NCBI RefSeq assembly: GCF_004358755.1
Contig: NZ_SMZY01000003.1
Coordinates: 248,001-312,000, forward strand
Direction: 5' to 3'
DNA: 64,000 bases
Source of the DNA: Peribacillus frigoritolerans
GTDB lineage: Bacteria > Bacillota > Bacilli > Bacillales > Bacillaceae
Position 1 is the stretch's first letter. Each line of letters begins with the position of its first letter. Position numbers and translations under genes: made by a program. A model generated the notes under the pieces. That model was not told the DNA's origin. It was given only the letters and a program-made list of their open reading frames with translations, and did not search any database. Positions 17,262 to 25,752 of the stretch are shown here, piece after piece.

Positions 17262-18623
17262 TTAATCCTTTCTAAAGCAAATGATAATGGATGTTCCTGA
17301 ACCAAGCTTACTTTTCGCCCGAACGGTGCCGTCCTCGGCCTCCACTATTTCTTTTACGATAGCAAGACCCAGACCTGTTCCCCCGCTGTGGCGTGACCTT
17401 GATTTATCAACTCGGTAAAGTCTGTCAAACACATATGGGAGGTCTTCATCCGGAATACCTATCCCTTGATCTGAAATAACGATTTCAATGTTTCGTTCAT
17501 GTTCAAGCAGCTTGACTGTAATGGATGTCCCTTTTTCAGAATAATGGATGGCATTGTCCATAATATTGAGGATCACTTGTTCAAATCTTGCCGGATCTAT
17601 CCAATGCTGAACAGAATAATCTGGTAAAAGAAATTTCACATTCCTGTTTTCATTCATTAAGATAGGATTCATCTTTTCAATCGTTTTTTTAATAAAAGTG
17701 CCGAGATCCAGTTTCACTTTTTCAATCTGAAAAGAATGTTGATCAAGCTTGGCGAGTTCAAACAGCTCACTCACAAGCTTTGATAAATGCTCTGTCTGTT
17801 CCCTTATAATCGTTAAATATTTTCCCTGATCAGCACTGGACAATCCAGGCCTCTGCGCAACATCTGCATACCCTTTAATATACGTGAGGGGGGTACGCAA
17901 TTCATGGGCAATGCTTGCTAAAAATTCATTTCTTTCCTTTTTTAAATGAGATAAATCATCAGCAAGTTTTTGAATGGACTGTCCAAGCTCTCCAAGCTCA
18001 TCGTTTCTCTGCATATGAAGCTTAACTGAAAAGTCCCCTTCGCTAAGACGTTCAGTCGCACGTTTCATGGAGAGCAGCGGTTTTGTCACGATTTTTGATA
18101 AAAACACAACCGCAATGATTGTTAAAATAACAGATACGGTTCCGATAAATATGAAATGATCATTCAATCTCGCAATCATTGACTGAAGAGATTCCGTGCC
18201 TTTAAACATATAAACAAACCCAGTGGTTTCGCCATTCTTCTCTATTGGACTGACAGACCAGATAAAAGGACTGTTTTGCCAGTTGGAAAGAGCGTCCTTT
18301 TCATCATCACCACGGGCATTGACTGCCTGCTGCATGAAAGGATGAATCTCTTTAGAAGAATGAAGAATTTTCCTGTCTTCATTTGTGAGGACAACATCTG
18401 TATCTGCTTCGGATTCCATTAACACCACATGCTCCATTGTCGTTTCATCATGATGCTTGTTCAGGACATCGCGGTGGCTGTTTCCCCTTGTCTGGAGGGC
18501 GGCCACCTCTTCATTTACCCGTGTATTGACCAGGCTTCGGTATAAGAATAAAAAAAGGCATGTTTCTACTATAAGAATAATTGTAAAAAATAATAGTCCT
18601 ATCTTTATGGCCAGTTTGTTCAT
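17262..18623 (-). CDS. Sensor histidine kinase
   Basis: This 453-residue membrane kinase has a transmembrane helix at about 8-28, an extracytoplasmic sensor region of about 130 residues, a second helix near 165-185, a HAMP linker, and then the H-box SIAHELRTPLTYIKGY with its phospho-accepting His (about residue 245). The ATP-binding domain has N, G1 and G2 boxes (NAIHYSEKG, DQGIGIPDE, GGTGLGLAIVKEI). It would phosphorylate the response regulator encoded just downstream. The extracellular ligand is unknown. Confidence 0.92.
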   Translation of the reverse strand: MNKLAIKIGLLFFTIILIVETCLFLFLYRSLVNTRVNEEVAALQTRGNSHRDVLNKHHDETTMEHVVLMESEADTDVVLTNEDRKILHSSKEIHPFMQQAVNARGDDEKDALSNWQNSPFIWSVSPIEKNGETTGFVYMFKGTESLQSMIARLNDHFIFIGTVSVILTIIAVVFLSKIVTKPLLSMKRATERLSEGDFSVKLHMQRNDELGELGQSIQKLADDLSHLKKERNEFLASIAHELRTPLTYIKGYADVAQRPGLSSADQGKYLTIIREQTEHLSKLVSELFELAKLDQHSFQIEKVKLDLGTFIKKTIEKMNPILMNENRNVKFLLPDYSVQHWIDPARFEQVILNIMDNAIHYSEKGTSITVKLLEHERNIEIVISDQGIGIPDEDLPYVFDRLYRVDKSRSRHSGGTGLGLAIVKEIVEAEDGTVRAKSKLGSGTSIIICFRKD

Positions 18624-18730
18624 CTATGAAACTCCTTGAGAGGACAAGTACCTGTGTTAGTCCTTCGGTATGATAAGTTTAACAGTACCAAATACTTGTG
18701 CATTTTTGGTGCAGAATCAGAAAAAATGCT

Positions 18731-18762
18731 AAAAAAAAGCGGCCCATGTCAGGCCGCTTTGA
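18731..18762 (-). terminator. Terminator after the symporter gene
   Basis: AAAGCGGCC and GGCCGCTTT arms with a short loop, followed on the minus strand by a T run. Confidence 0.85.
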
Positions 18763-18765
18763 TCA

Positions 18766-20013
18766 TTAAGACAATTTCTCTTCCATATCAGGAATTTTGA
18801 AATCTCCGTGTTTCTTTTCTGTTTCAGCTACAATGACTGCACAAGCTGCATCACCAGTGATGTTGACTGCTGTACGGGCCATATCAAGCAAGCGGTCGAT
18901 ACCGATGATTAAGGCAATACCCGCTACTGGGAGACCTACAGAGTTTAAAACCATCGCAAGCATGATCAGTCCAACACCTGGAACACCAGCGGTACCAATT
19001 GATGCGAGAACAGCTGTCAATACGACAGTAATCAATTGAGTGAAAGAAAGGTCAATATTATAAACTTGAGCAATAAAGATTGTTGCCACACCTTGCATAA
19101 TGGCTGTTCCATCCATATTAATCGTTGCACCCAGTGGCTGAACGAAGCTTGAAATCGGCTCTGGAACTTTCAGACGCTTCTGCGCCGTTTCCATAGATAC
19201 AGGAAGGGTTGCATTACTGCTTGAAGTACTGAAAGCTACAGCCATCGCAGGAGCAAAATTCTTAAAGAACCAGATCGGACTTTGCTTTGCCAGGAAAAGA
19301 ATGGATGATCCATAAGTGACGATTGCATGAATCACTAAGGCAAGAAGGACCACTCCCATGTAAAGTCCCATAGCTTTAAGTGCGTCTAAACCCTGACTGC
19401 CGACAGCAGTTGCGATAAGACCAAACGTACCATATGGAGCGAATTTCATTACAACGTTTACTAGGTACATCATCAAATCGTTTCCTTGTTCAACTACTTT
19501 ATATAGCGTACTCGCTTTTTTGCCCAGGAACGTAATTCCAAGTCCTACAAAAATTGAGAAGATGATGATTTGAAGCATGTTACCGTCAGCGAATGCTTTA
19601 ATAGGATTTGTAGGAATCATATTTAAGAATGTTTCAGCAACAGAAGGAGCTTCTTCAGCTTTATACTCAGCAGACTTTGTATCGAATTCACCTACGTTGC
19701 CAGGCTGAATTGTCAGTGCAAGAAATAAGCCGATTACAATTGCTATTGCCGTTGTTACTAAAAAGTAGGAAACCGTTTTAACGCCGATTCTGCCTAATTT
19801 CTTTGGATCTCCCAAGCCTGCAACCCCAAGAGTAATAGAAAAGAAGACAATTGGTACAACGAGCATATTAATTAAGTTTAAAAAGATTTTTCCAAGCGGG
19901 GTAAACAGGAACGTATCTAACTGTTTAAATAAATCCGGAGCCGTGATATTAAGGATAAGACCGACAATGGCACCCAGAATAAGACCAATGATGATTTTCG
20001 TTGCTAGTTTCAT
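18766..20013 (-). CDS. Dicarboxylate/amino acid:cation symporter, probably glutamate/aspartate (GltP/GltT-like)
   Basis: This 415-residue DAACS-family transporter uses a cation gradient to import acidic amino acids. The hairpin motif STSSSNATLPVS, the NMDGTAIMQG motif and the substrate-binding helix DMARTAVNITGDAA are present. The Arg and Asp of that last motif correspond to residues that hold glutamate or aspartate side chains in archaeal GltPh. The start at 20013 has GGAGG six bases upstream; the longer frame has an unrelated N-terminus. The leader carries a c-di-AMP riboswitch, which links acidic amino acid uptake to potassium control. Confidence 0.88.
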   Translation of the reverse strand: MKLATKIIIGLILGAIVGLILNITAPDLFKQLDTFLFTPLGKIFLNLINMLVVPIVFFSITLGVAGLGDPKKLGRIGVKTVSYFLVTTAIAIVIGLFLALTIQPGNVGEFDTKSAEYKAEEAPSVAETFLNMIPTNPIKAFADGNMLQIIIFSIFVGLGITFLGKKASTLYKVVEQGNDLMMYLVNVVMKFAPYGTFGLIATAVGSQGLDALKAMGLYMGVVLLALVIHAIVTYGSSILFLAKQSPIWFFKNFAPAMAVAFSTSSSNATLPVSMETAQKRLKVPEPISSFVQPLGATINMDGTAIMQGVATIFIAQVYNIDLSFTQLITVVLTAVLASIGTAGVPGVGLIMLAMVLNSVGLPVAGIALIIGIDRLLDMARTAVNITGDAACAVIVAETEKKHGDFKIPDMEEKLS

Positions 20014-20107
20014 ATAAAACCTCCGTAATATAGTAATAGATGATAACTTTTTATTCCCAAAAATGCGGGAAGGAGAAACATAAATGTGAGATTTTTTTGA
20101 AAAATAC

Positions 20108-20136
20108 AAAAAACCGCGAGAGAATTCTCGCGGTTG
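20108..20136 (-). terminator. Riboswitch-controlled terminator before the symporter gene
   Basis: ACCGCGAGA and TCTCGCGGT arms around the centre, followed on the minus strand by TTTTTTG. It lies between the aptamer and the gene. Confidence 0.85.
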
Positions 20137-20169
20137 TATTCGTCAATTTGAATAATTATGACTTTTCCA

Positions 20170-20312
20170 CAGATGAGTCTCTCCAGCGCATACGAGGTTA
20201 GCTGTCGGATTCGGACGAAGAGTTGTCCTACCTATTACTTTAAGGATTCACCCCAGTGCGTTTGCACAGTTCGGTTCCCCCGTTCCCGTTAAGGATTAAG
20301 CGTATATTTATT
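20170..20312 (-). promoter_or_regulatory. c-di-AMP riboswitch (ydaO-yuaA class), acidic amino acid symporter leader
   Basis: The minus strand shows CGCTTAATCC, GGGGGAACC, GGGGTGAATCC, GGTAGGACAAC and ATCCGACAGCTAACCTCG, in the order of the ydaO class, with ATACG/CGTAT closing pairs. A terminator follows. High c-di-AMP would therefore switch the symporter gene off. Confidence 0.92.
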
Positions 20313-20430
20313 AAGTTATACTACTATTCTAAATAAAAGATCACATTTTGGCAAATATTAAAATTTGCCTTTAGTTGGATTTAAACATAATATTTAGCAG
20401 AAAACGTTATTGTTTAAGGAGATTTAAACT

Positions 20431-21168
20431 ATGAAAAATTGGCTTAAAAGATTTTTTCTGATAGCTTCAGCAGGGTTGATTCTCACCTTCGCAGGATTTT
20501 ATATTTGGTCCCAAATCACCTATAAACCTGCAGCAGAACTGTTTAACTCTACAAATATACAGAATCAAAATGAAAAAAACGGATATTTTTTGTTTCAGCC
20601 TGAAAATCAACAAACGAGTAATGGCATCATCCTCTATCCTGGAGCAAAGGTTGACCCGAAAGCATATGCTTATCTTGCAGAGCAGATGACTCAAAAAGGG
20701 GTCACTGTCGTTATTCCGAAAATGCCTTTTAACCTTGCTATTGCAGGCATCAATAAAGCAGATACCATCATAAGTGAAAGAGACGAGATTAAAAATTGGT
20801 TTGTTGGAGGACACTCTCTCGGAGGTGCGGCTGCATCTATTTATGCATATGAACATCATGAAAATATAAAAGGGCTTTTTCTTCTTGCTGCTTATCCGAC
20901 AGATTCCAGCGATTTTTCAAACTCAAATTTCCCAATTCTGACCATCTATGCCGAAAAAGATGGCTTAACAACTCTCAATGACATTCAAGAAAAAAAACAT
21001 CTTTTGTCCAAGAATACGGTTTACTACAAAATTAATGGCGGAAACCATGCCCAATTTGGCATTTACGGGGAACAAAAGGGAGATAACAACGCAGATATCA
21101 ACGTCTTTATTCAGCAGGATCAAATCATACGGGAGATTGACCGGTGGATCCAAAATATTGATTCATAA
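20431..21168 (+). CDS. Alpha/beta hydrolase, membrane-anchored or exported
   Basis: This 245-residue protein begins with a single hydrophobic helix (residues 9-27) that could be a signal anchor. An alpha/beta hydrolase domain follows, with the nucleophile elbow GGHSLGG at about residue 131, an Asp in IYAEKDGL (about 181) and a His in NGGNHAQFG (about 207), which complete a Ser-Asp-His triad. The pattern resembles the dienelactone-hydrolase-like Abhydrolase_5 family. An AAGGAGA site precedes the ATG. Substrate is unknown. Confidence 0.85.
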   Translation: MKNWLKRFFLIASAGLILTFAGFYIWSQITYKPAAELFNSTNIQNQNEKNGYFLFQPENQQTSNGIILYPGAKVDPKAYAYLAEQMTQKGVTVVIPKMPFNLAIAGINKADTIISERDEIKNWFVGGHSLGGAAASIYAYEHHENIKGLFLLAAYPTDSSDFSNSNFPILTIYAEKDGLTTLNDIQEKKHLLSKNTVYYKINGGNHAQFGIYGEQKGDNNADINVFIQQDQIIREIDRWIQNIDS

Positions 21169-21171
21169 AGA

Positions 21172-21200
21172 AAAACGGACAATAAACCTCTGTCCGTTTT
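21172..21200. terminator. Terminator after the hydrolase gene
   Basis: AAACGGACA and TGTCCGTTT arms followed by a T-rich run on the plus strand. It is shared with the converging peptidase gene. Confidence 0.75.
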
Positions 21201-21210
21201 CAGATTTTTT

Positions 21211-23004
21211 TTATTTAGTCGCTTCCAAAAACTCTTCCACATCCTGCACTGTAAGCTGAACTGCTTTTCTCCAGAAATCTTCTTTTGTTAAATCCACACC
21301 CAAGTGTTTCATAGCCAAATCTTCCACCTGCATGGAACCGGTATCTTTTAAAAGAGCGATGTATTTCTCTTCAAATGCAGCTCCTTCTTCCAATGCTTTC
21401 GCATATATCCCCAATGAGAACAGGTAGCCAAACGTATATGGGAAATTATAAAACGGCACCCCGGTAATATAGAAATGCAGCTTAGACGCCCAGAAATGAG
21501 GATGGTACTCTCCTAAAGCCTCACAATAAGCTTCTTTTTGAGCAGCTTCCATTAATTGATTTATTTTTTCCGTACTGACGATTCCTTTTTTGCGTTCCTC
21601 GTAAAAAGAAGTTTCAAAGATGAAGCGGCCGTGTATATTCATGAGCAGTGCAACACTTCTTTGCACTTTATCTTCTAAAAGTGCCAAACGTTCCTCATCA
21701 GATTTTGCTTTTTTAACAGAAGCATCCGCCACAATCATTTCAGCAAATGTTGATGCTGTTTCAGCTACGTTCATCGCATAATTTCGGTTTAGCGGATGCA
21801 CTCCCGCCATTGCATGCTGATGGAAAGCATGGCCCAGTTCATGTGCAAGGGTTGCGATATTTGACGGGGTACCAGAGAATGTCATGAAGATTCTTGACTG
21901 GTCACTTTCGGCAAAACTTGTGCAAAAGCCTCCAGGGGCTTTTCCCGGACGATCTTCTGCTTCGATCCAGCGATCCTCAAATGCTTTTTTAGTAAATGAA
22001 GTCAGCTCTTCTCCAAAGTTGCTGAATTGATCTAAGATAAATTCAGCTCCCTCCTGGTAGCTGACCTTTGTTTCTTTCCCGCCGATCGGCGCATCCAGGT
22101 CGTACCAGCTAAGTTTATCGACACCAAGCAAATCTGCTTTTCTTTTTAAATAGCTTACAAGGGGCTGTTTATTCTCTGAAATCACTTTCCACATGACATC
22201 AAGCGTCTCGCGCTTCATTCTGTTGATTTCAAGCGGCTCACTCAGAACATCGTTCCAGCCCCGCTTTTCATATACATCCAGCCTAAAACCAGATAGATGG
22301 TTCAGCGTATGGGCAAATAAATCTGCATTGCTTCCCCATGCCTTTTCCCATTCTTCAAACACAGATTTTCTGACAGATCTGTCCGCACTTGAAAATTTAT
22401 TGGCTGCCTGTCCTACAGACAATTCATGTACTTTTCCATCCTCTTTGTACGGTATTTTCACTTTGGAAACGAGAGTATCATAAAGCTGTCCCCACGCATG
22501 ATAACCGTTCACTGACAAGGCATTGATCAGTGTTTCCTGATCCATCTCCAATTTGTTTTTTGCTCTATTCCGGCGTTCGTTCAGGGCAAATTTCAATTCA
22601 ATTAAGGCCTCAGCATTTACTAGCTCAGCCCAAACTGTATCGTCTGCTTTTACAAGCTTTTGGTCAAAGGCTGCCAATGCATTTTGAAACTGAGAACTGA
22701 GTTGAGTAATCTTCCCCCGCAGGACTGCAGCATGCTTATCATTTGTATCCTGAGCCTGCAGGCATCCGACAAAGGCCCCTGCCTGCCTCATTCTTTTTGC
22801 AATTCCCTGAAACTTCTCAAGAACATCTTCTAAAAGTACGCTATCTTCTTTTGTTTGAGGCACTTTAATACGCTCAGCCTGCTCCTTAAATGCAGGAACA
22901 TCCTGTTCAAGCTCCTCTAAATACTTTTTAAATGCTTCTGAATTGCTCCCGCCTTCAAAAAACACATCCAAATCCCATTTTTCAGCGAATGTAGCAGCTT
23001 TCAT
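21211..23004 (-). CDS. Oligoendopeptidase, M3 family (PepF-like)
   Basis: This 597-residue cytoplasmic zinc metallopeptidase cleaves short peptides. The M3 active site HELGHAFHQ is at about residue 387, with a downstream Glu (ETASTFAEM) as the third zinc ligand region. Length fits the M3B clade. I place the start at 23004 because GGGAGG lies seven bases upstream; an earlier in-frame ATG pair is too close to that site or lacks one. It is monocistronic. Roles in peptide turnover, and in related Bacillus proteins in sporulation signalling, are known but not shown here. Confidence 0.9.
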   Translation of the reverse strand: MKAATFAEKWDLDVFFEGGSNSEAFKKYLEELEQDVPAFKEQAERIKVPQTKEDSVLLEDVLEKFQGIAKRMRQAGAFVGCLQAQDTNDKHAAVLRGKITQLSSQFQNALAAFDQKLVKADDTVWAELVNAEALIELKFALNERRNRAKNKLEMDQETLINALSVNGYHAWGQLYDTLVSKVKIPYKEDGKVHELSVGQAANKFSSADRSVRKSVFEEWEKAWGSNADLFAHTLNHLSGFRLDVYEKRGWNDVLSEPLEINRMKRETLDVMWKVISENKQPLVSYLKRKADLLGVDKLSWYDLDAPIGGKETKVSYQEGAEFILDQFSNFGEELTSFTKKAFEDRWIEAEDRPGKAPGGFCTSFAESDQSRIFMTFSGTPSNIATLAHELGHAFHQHAMAGVHPLNRNYAMNVAETASTFAEMIVADASVKKAKSDEERLALLEDKVQRSVALLMNIHGRFIFETSFYEERKKGIVSTEKINQLMEAAQKEAYCEALGEYHPHFWASKLHFYITGVPFYNFPYTFGYLFSLGIYAKALEEGAAFEEKYIALLKDTGSMQVEDLAMKHLGVDLTKEDFWRKAVQLTVQDVEEFLEATK

Positions 23005-23110
23005 CGCCATTCCTCCCATTATGTATTTCGGAACACTAAATAATCCCTCCATTCACATTATAAAACAATTAACGAAAAATTCGTACAATTAAACAGCTAA
23101 AAACAAAAGA

Positions 23111-23142
23111 AAAAGGCTTGACGAAGTGTCATAGCCTTTCTG
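23111..23142 (-). terminator. Terminator after tatA
   Basis: On the minus strand AAGGCT...GAC and GTC...AGCCTT arms are followed by TTTTC. Confidence 0.7.
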
Positions 23143-23150
23143 AATTTATT

Positions 23151-23327
23151 TTATTTTGCTTGTTTATCTGATTTTACATCATCGTCGTCCATAAGGCCTT
23201 TAGTAGCATTCTTAAACTCTCGCAGAGTTTTGCCTGCTGCTTTACCTAATTCAGGCAATTTTTTCGGTCCGAAAAGAAGCAATGCAACAAAGACGATCAA
23301 CATAATTTCGCCGAATCCTAAGTTCAT
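23151..23327 (-). CDS. tatA: Twin-arginine translocase subunit TatA
   Basis: This 58-residue protein has one N-terminal membrane helix ([11 protein letters not shown]), the [14 protein letters not shown] hinge and amphipathic helix, and a charged tail, which is the TatA/E pattern. TatA oligomers let folded proteins cross the membrane through the Tat pathway. I prefer the ATG at 23327 with AAGGG upstream. No tatC is nearby, so it is an orphan tatA. B. subtilis has several tatA paralogues, and this one could be TatAc- or TatAd-like. Confidence 0.9.
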   Translation of the reverse strand: MNLGFGEIMLIVFVALLLFGPKKLPELGKAAGKTLREFKNATKGLMDDDDVKSDKQAK

Positions 23328-23476
23328 TATGAACCCTTCTTCCATATCAATTTAATAGATTATTTATCAGTAAAAAGAAAACGCTACCTTTGTAAATTAT
23401 AGTTGATTTATCCATGAATTGCAAAATGAAATTCGGCAATAATCTTTAGGGAAAATATAGAAATACATAAAATCCA

Positions 23477-23505
23477 TTGACAAACGCAAGTTGAGTTGGT
23501 AGTTT
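23477..23505 (+). promoter_or_regulatory. Probable SigA promoter of the lysine-riboswitch transcript
   Basis: TTGACA (23477-23482), a 17-base spacer and TAGTTT (23500-23505). The -10 is weak, but the position is right for the leader that starts near 23515. Confidence 0.55.
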
Positions 23506-23547
23506 TATTTTATTCAAATACTATTTTTACTATAAATCCTCACTATA

Positions 23548-23735
23548 ATCTCGGTGAGGTAGAGGTTGCACCAATTAAGAGTAGATTGCAAGAGGCTAGT
23601 GGAGCTGTTGACTGCAAATTCGAAAGGACTTGGTGCCGAAGTTTGAAACAGCCACTTTGTTTCTTGCTGGGACTGTATCGAATAGGTACTGGACTGCCAC
23701 AGGTAAATCTGTGGAGTGCTATCATGAGATTTCGA
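23548..23735 (+). promoter_or_regulatory. Lysine riboswitch (L box)
   Basis: The leader shows the L-box blocks in order: GGTGAGGTAGAGGTTGC, AAGAGTA, GGAGCTGTTGACTGC, CGAAAGGACTTGGTGCCGAAG, TTGCTGGGACTG and GTGGAGTGCTATC, closed by ATCTC/GAGAT. Lysine binding would favour the terminator that follows, lowering expression of the permease gene. Confidence 0.93.
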
Positions 23736-23754
23736 GTGAGTTTTTTGTGTATTT

Positions 23755-23786
23755 TTGCGCATGGACTTGTTCCATGCGCTTTTTGT
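23755..23786 (+). terminator. Lysine-riboswitch terminator
   Basis: GCGCATGG and CCATGCGC arms with a seven-base loop, followed by TTTTTG, sit between the L box and the permease gene. Confidence 0.88.
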
Positions 23787-23873
23787 TTGCCAAAAATGAT
23801 CCATTTAATCAAAAAATACACACACTAATCATGCAGCCATAATATTTGGTTCTATTTATAGGAGGTTTCAGCA

Positions 23874-25289
23874 GTGAAACAGAAAAAATGGGGATTTTGG
23901 CTTTTAACAGCCTTTGTTGTAGGAAATATGGTGGGCTCTGGTATTTTCATGCTGCCGAGCACACTGGCGCAAACCGCAAGTCCGCTTGGTGTCACAAGCG
24001 CCTGGCTCGTAACCGGATTTGGTGTATTAATGATTGCACTCGTATTCGGAAATTTATCAATCCGCAGACCTGACCTTACAGCTGGTCCGCAAAGCTACGC
24101 AAAAGCTTTATTTGATACCCCGAAAAAAGGAAATGTCGCCGGGTTCAGCATGGTGTGGGGATATTGGGTCGCAAACTGGATCAGCAATGTCGCAATCATC
24201 ACAAGCTTCGCAGGTTATCTTTCTACATTCTTTCCGATTATGTCAGACGAAACCATTCTTTTTTCAGTTGGCTCTCAAGATATTCAATTAGGAAGAGCTG
24301 TTACATTTATTGTTTGTACCATTTTGCTTTGGGGCACTCATACTATTCTTTTAACGAACTTGAGCGGAGCAGGCAAATTGAATTTTGTCGCTACTGCATC
24401 AAAAGTAATCGGTTTTATGCTTTTCATCATCGCTGGTTTATTTGCACTGGAGTCAGCAGCGTTTGGAGAATTTTATTTCCCGGTGGAAGTAGAGCCTGGT
24501 GTGACATACGGGCTAACAAATCAAGTTCAATTTGCTGCTATTTCGACTTTATGGGCATTCGTAGGAATTGAGTCGGCAGTCATTCTGTCAGGTCGCGCGT
24601 CTTCTCAGCGTGATGTAAAAAGAGCGACCATCACCGGCTTAATCATTGCTGTATTCATCTATATGATTATCACGCTTATCACAATGGGTGTTCTGCCGCA
24701 CGATCAGCTTCAGTCATCTGACAAACCGTTTGTAGATGTACTCTCTGTCATAATTGGCGATGCCGGTGCAAATGCAATGGCACTATTAGCAGTTGTATCT
24801 TTATTTGGATCAACGATCGGATGGATTCTGCTTTCATCTGAAGTGCCGTACCAGGCTGCAAAAACAGGGATTTTCCCATCTTTCTTTGCGAAAACAAATA
24901 AAAAAGGCAGCCCTAAAAATGCCTTGCTGATTACGAATTTGATGTCTCAGATCTTTATTTTCTCAACGATTTCCGGAACCATCAGTGAAGCTTATACATT
25001 CTTAACAACATCAGCTACACTTGCTTATCTATTCCCATACCTTGTATCGTCTATTTTCTTCTTGAAGCTGATTGCTAAAGGAGAGACATATGATTTAATT
25101 CAAGGGTCGAGAGTAAGAGACGGAATCATTGCTTCACTTGCCTGTATATATTCAGTATGGGTGATTGTTACAGGAACAGCTGATTTAAAAACATTTATCC
25201 TGGGAGTCGGCCTTTTCTTAGCCGGATTTGTGATTTATCCGTTTTTAACCAAATATATGAAAAAACAAGATACAGGATCAACCATATAA
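23874..25289 (+). CDS. APC-family basic amino acid permease, probably lysine
   Basis: This 471-residue protein has about twelve membrane helices and the N-terminal GNMVGSGIFMLPSTLA motif of the APC superfamily, closest in style to basic amino acid/polyamine antiporters (ArcD/LysP-like). The start is a GTG with AGGAGG eight bases upstream. The lysine riboswitch in its leader is the best evidence for lysine as substrate. An antiporter mode, for example lysine against another amine, cannot be excluded. It converges on the end of the kdp operon across a shared terminator. Confidence 0.88.
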   Translation: MKQKKWGFWLLTAFVVGNMVGSGIFMLPSTLAQTASPLGVTSAWLVTGFGVLMIALVFGNLSIRRPDLTAGPQSYAKALFDTPKKGNVAGFSMVWGYWVANWISNVAIITSFAGYLSTFFPIMSDETILFSVGSQDIQLGRAVTFIVCTILLWGTHTILLTNLSGAGKLNFVATASKVIGFMLFIIAGLFALESAAFGEFYFPVEVEPGVTYGLTNQVQFAAISTLWAFVGIESAVILSGRASSQRDVKRATITGLIIAVFIYMIITLITMGVLPHDQLQSSDKPFVDVLSVIIGDAGANAMALLAVVSLFGSTIGWILLSSEVPYQAAKTGIFPSFFAKTNKKGSPKNALLITNLMSQIFIFSTISGTISEAYTFLTTSATLAYLFPYLVSSIFFLKLIAKGETYDLIQGSRVRDGIIASLACIYSVWVIVTGTADLKTFILGVGLFLAGFVIYPFLTKYMKKQDTGSTI

Positions 25290-25290
25290 T

Positions 25291-25322
25291 AGAAGGCTGC
25301 ATGTTGAATGCAGCCTTTTTTT
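25291..25322. terminator. Terminator between the lysine permease and the kdp operon
   Basis: AGGCTGCAT and ATGCAGCCT arms followed by a T run on the plus strand. The converging CBS gene ends next to it. Confidence 0.85.
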
Positions 25323-25737
25323 AATTCCTTTTCACAGCAAAAAGCTGATTTGCACAGTACTCAATAATTTCCCTTCTTCTAATTATCCCTATAAAGGTTC
25401 CCTGATCGTCTGTAACAGGTACGAAATTCTGTTCCATCGCTCTTGAAATAATGTGCTCCATTTCAGCATGAATGGGAATTGGTTCATTCTTTCGATGGTA
25501 GTTAAGTTCGGATAACCGAATTGTTTCTGTGTTATAGAAATGCAAGTCAGGAGTGTTTTTCATCATCCAAAGCAAATCACCTTCTGTCAGCGTTGTTACA
25601 TACTTCCTTTCATCATCAAGCAGCGGAACGGCTGAATAGCGGTGATATTCCATTCGTTCAAGCGCCTGCCTCATAGTGGCTTTTATGTTTAAATAAACAA
25701 CTTCCTTTTTGGGTATAAGGAAAAAAGCAATATTCAT
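25321..25737 (-). CDS. CBS-pair domain protein of the kdp operon
   Basis: This 138-residue protein consists of two CBS repeats (about 8-65 and 78-132), with MRQALERMEYHRYSAVPLLD and MEHIISRAMEQNFVPVTDD as the repeat cores. CBS pairs sense adenine nucleotides, and stand-alone CBS proteins such as DarB/CbpA bind c-di-AMP. It is 15 bases after the truncated kdpD gene and so is the last gene of the kdp operon. Sensing of c-di-AMP, AMP or ATP in potassium control is inferred. AAAGGAG lies about ten bases before the ATG. Confidence 0.8.
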   Translation of the reverse strand: MNIAFFLIPKKEVVYLNIKATMRQALERMEYHRYSAVPLLDDERKYVTTLTEGDLLWMMKNTPDLHFYNTETIRLSELNYHRKNEPIPIHAEMEHIISRAMEQNFVPVTDDQGTFIGIIRRREIIEYCANQLFAVKRN

Positions 25738-25752
25738 TTCTCCTGAACTCCT

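Noticed and set aside
16578-18623. The two-component system as a copper sensor (CusRS-like)
   Set aside because: Only proximity supports it; CsoR already controls the copper genes and the sensor domain shows no clear metal motif.
23496-23842. Several overlapping 70-110-codon frames on both strands
   Set aside because: They fall inside the lysine riboswitch and its terminator, whose conserved blocks explain the sequence better.
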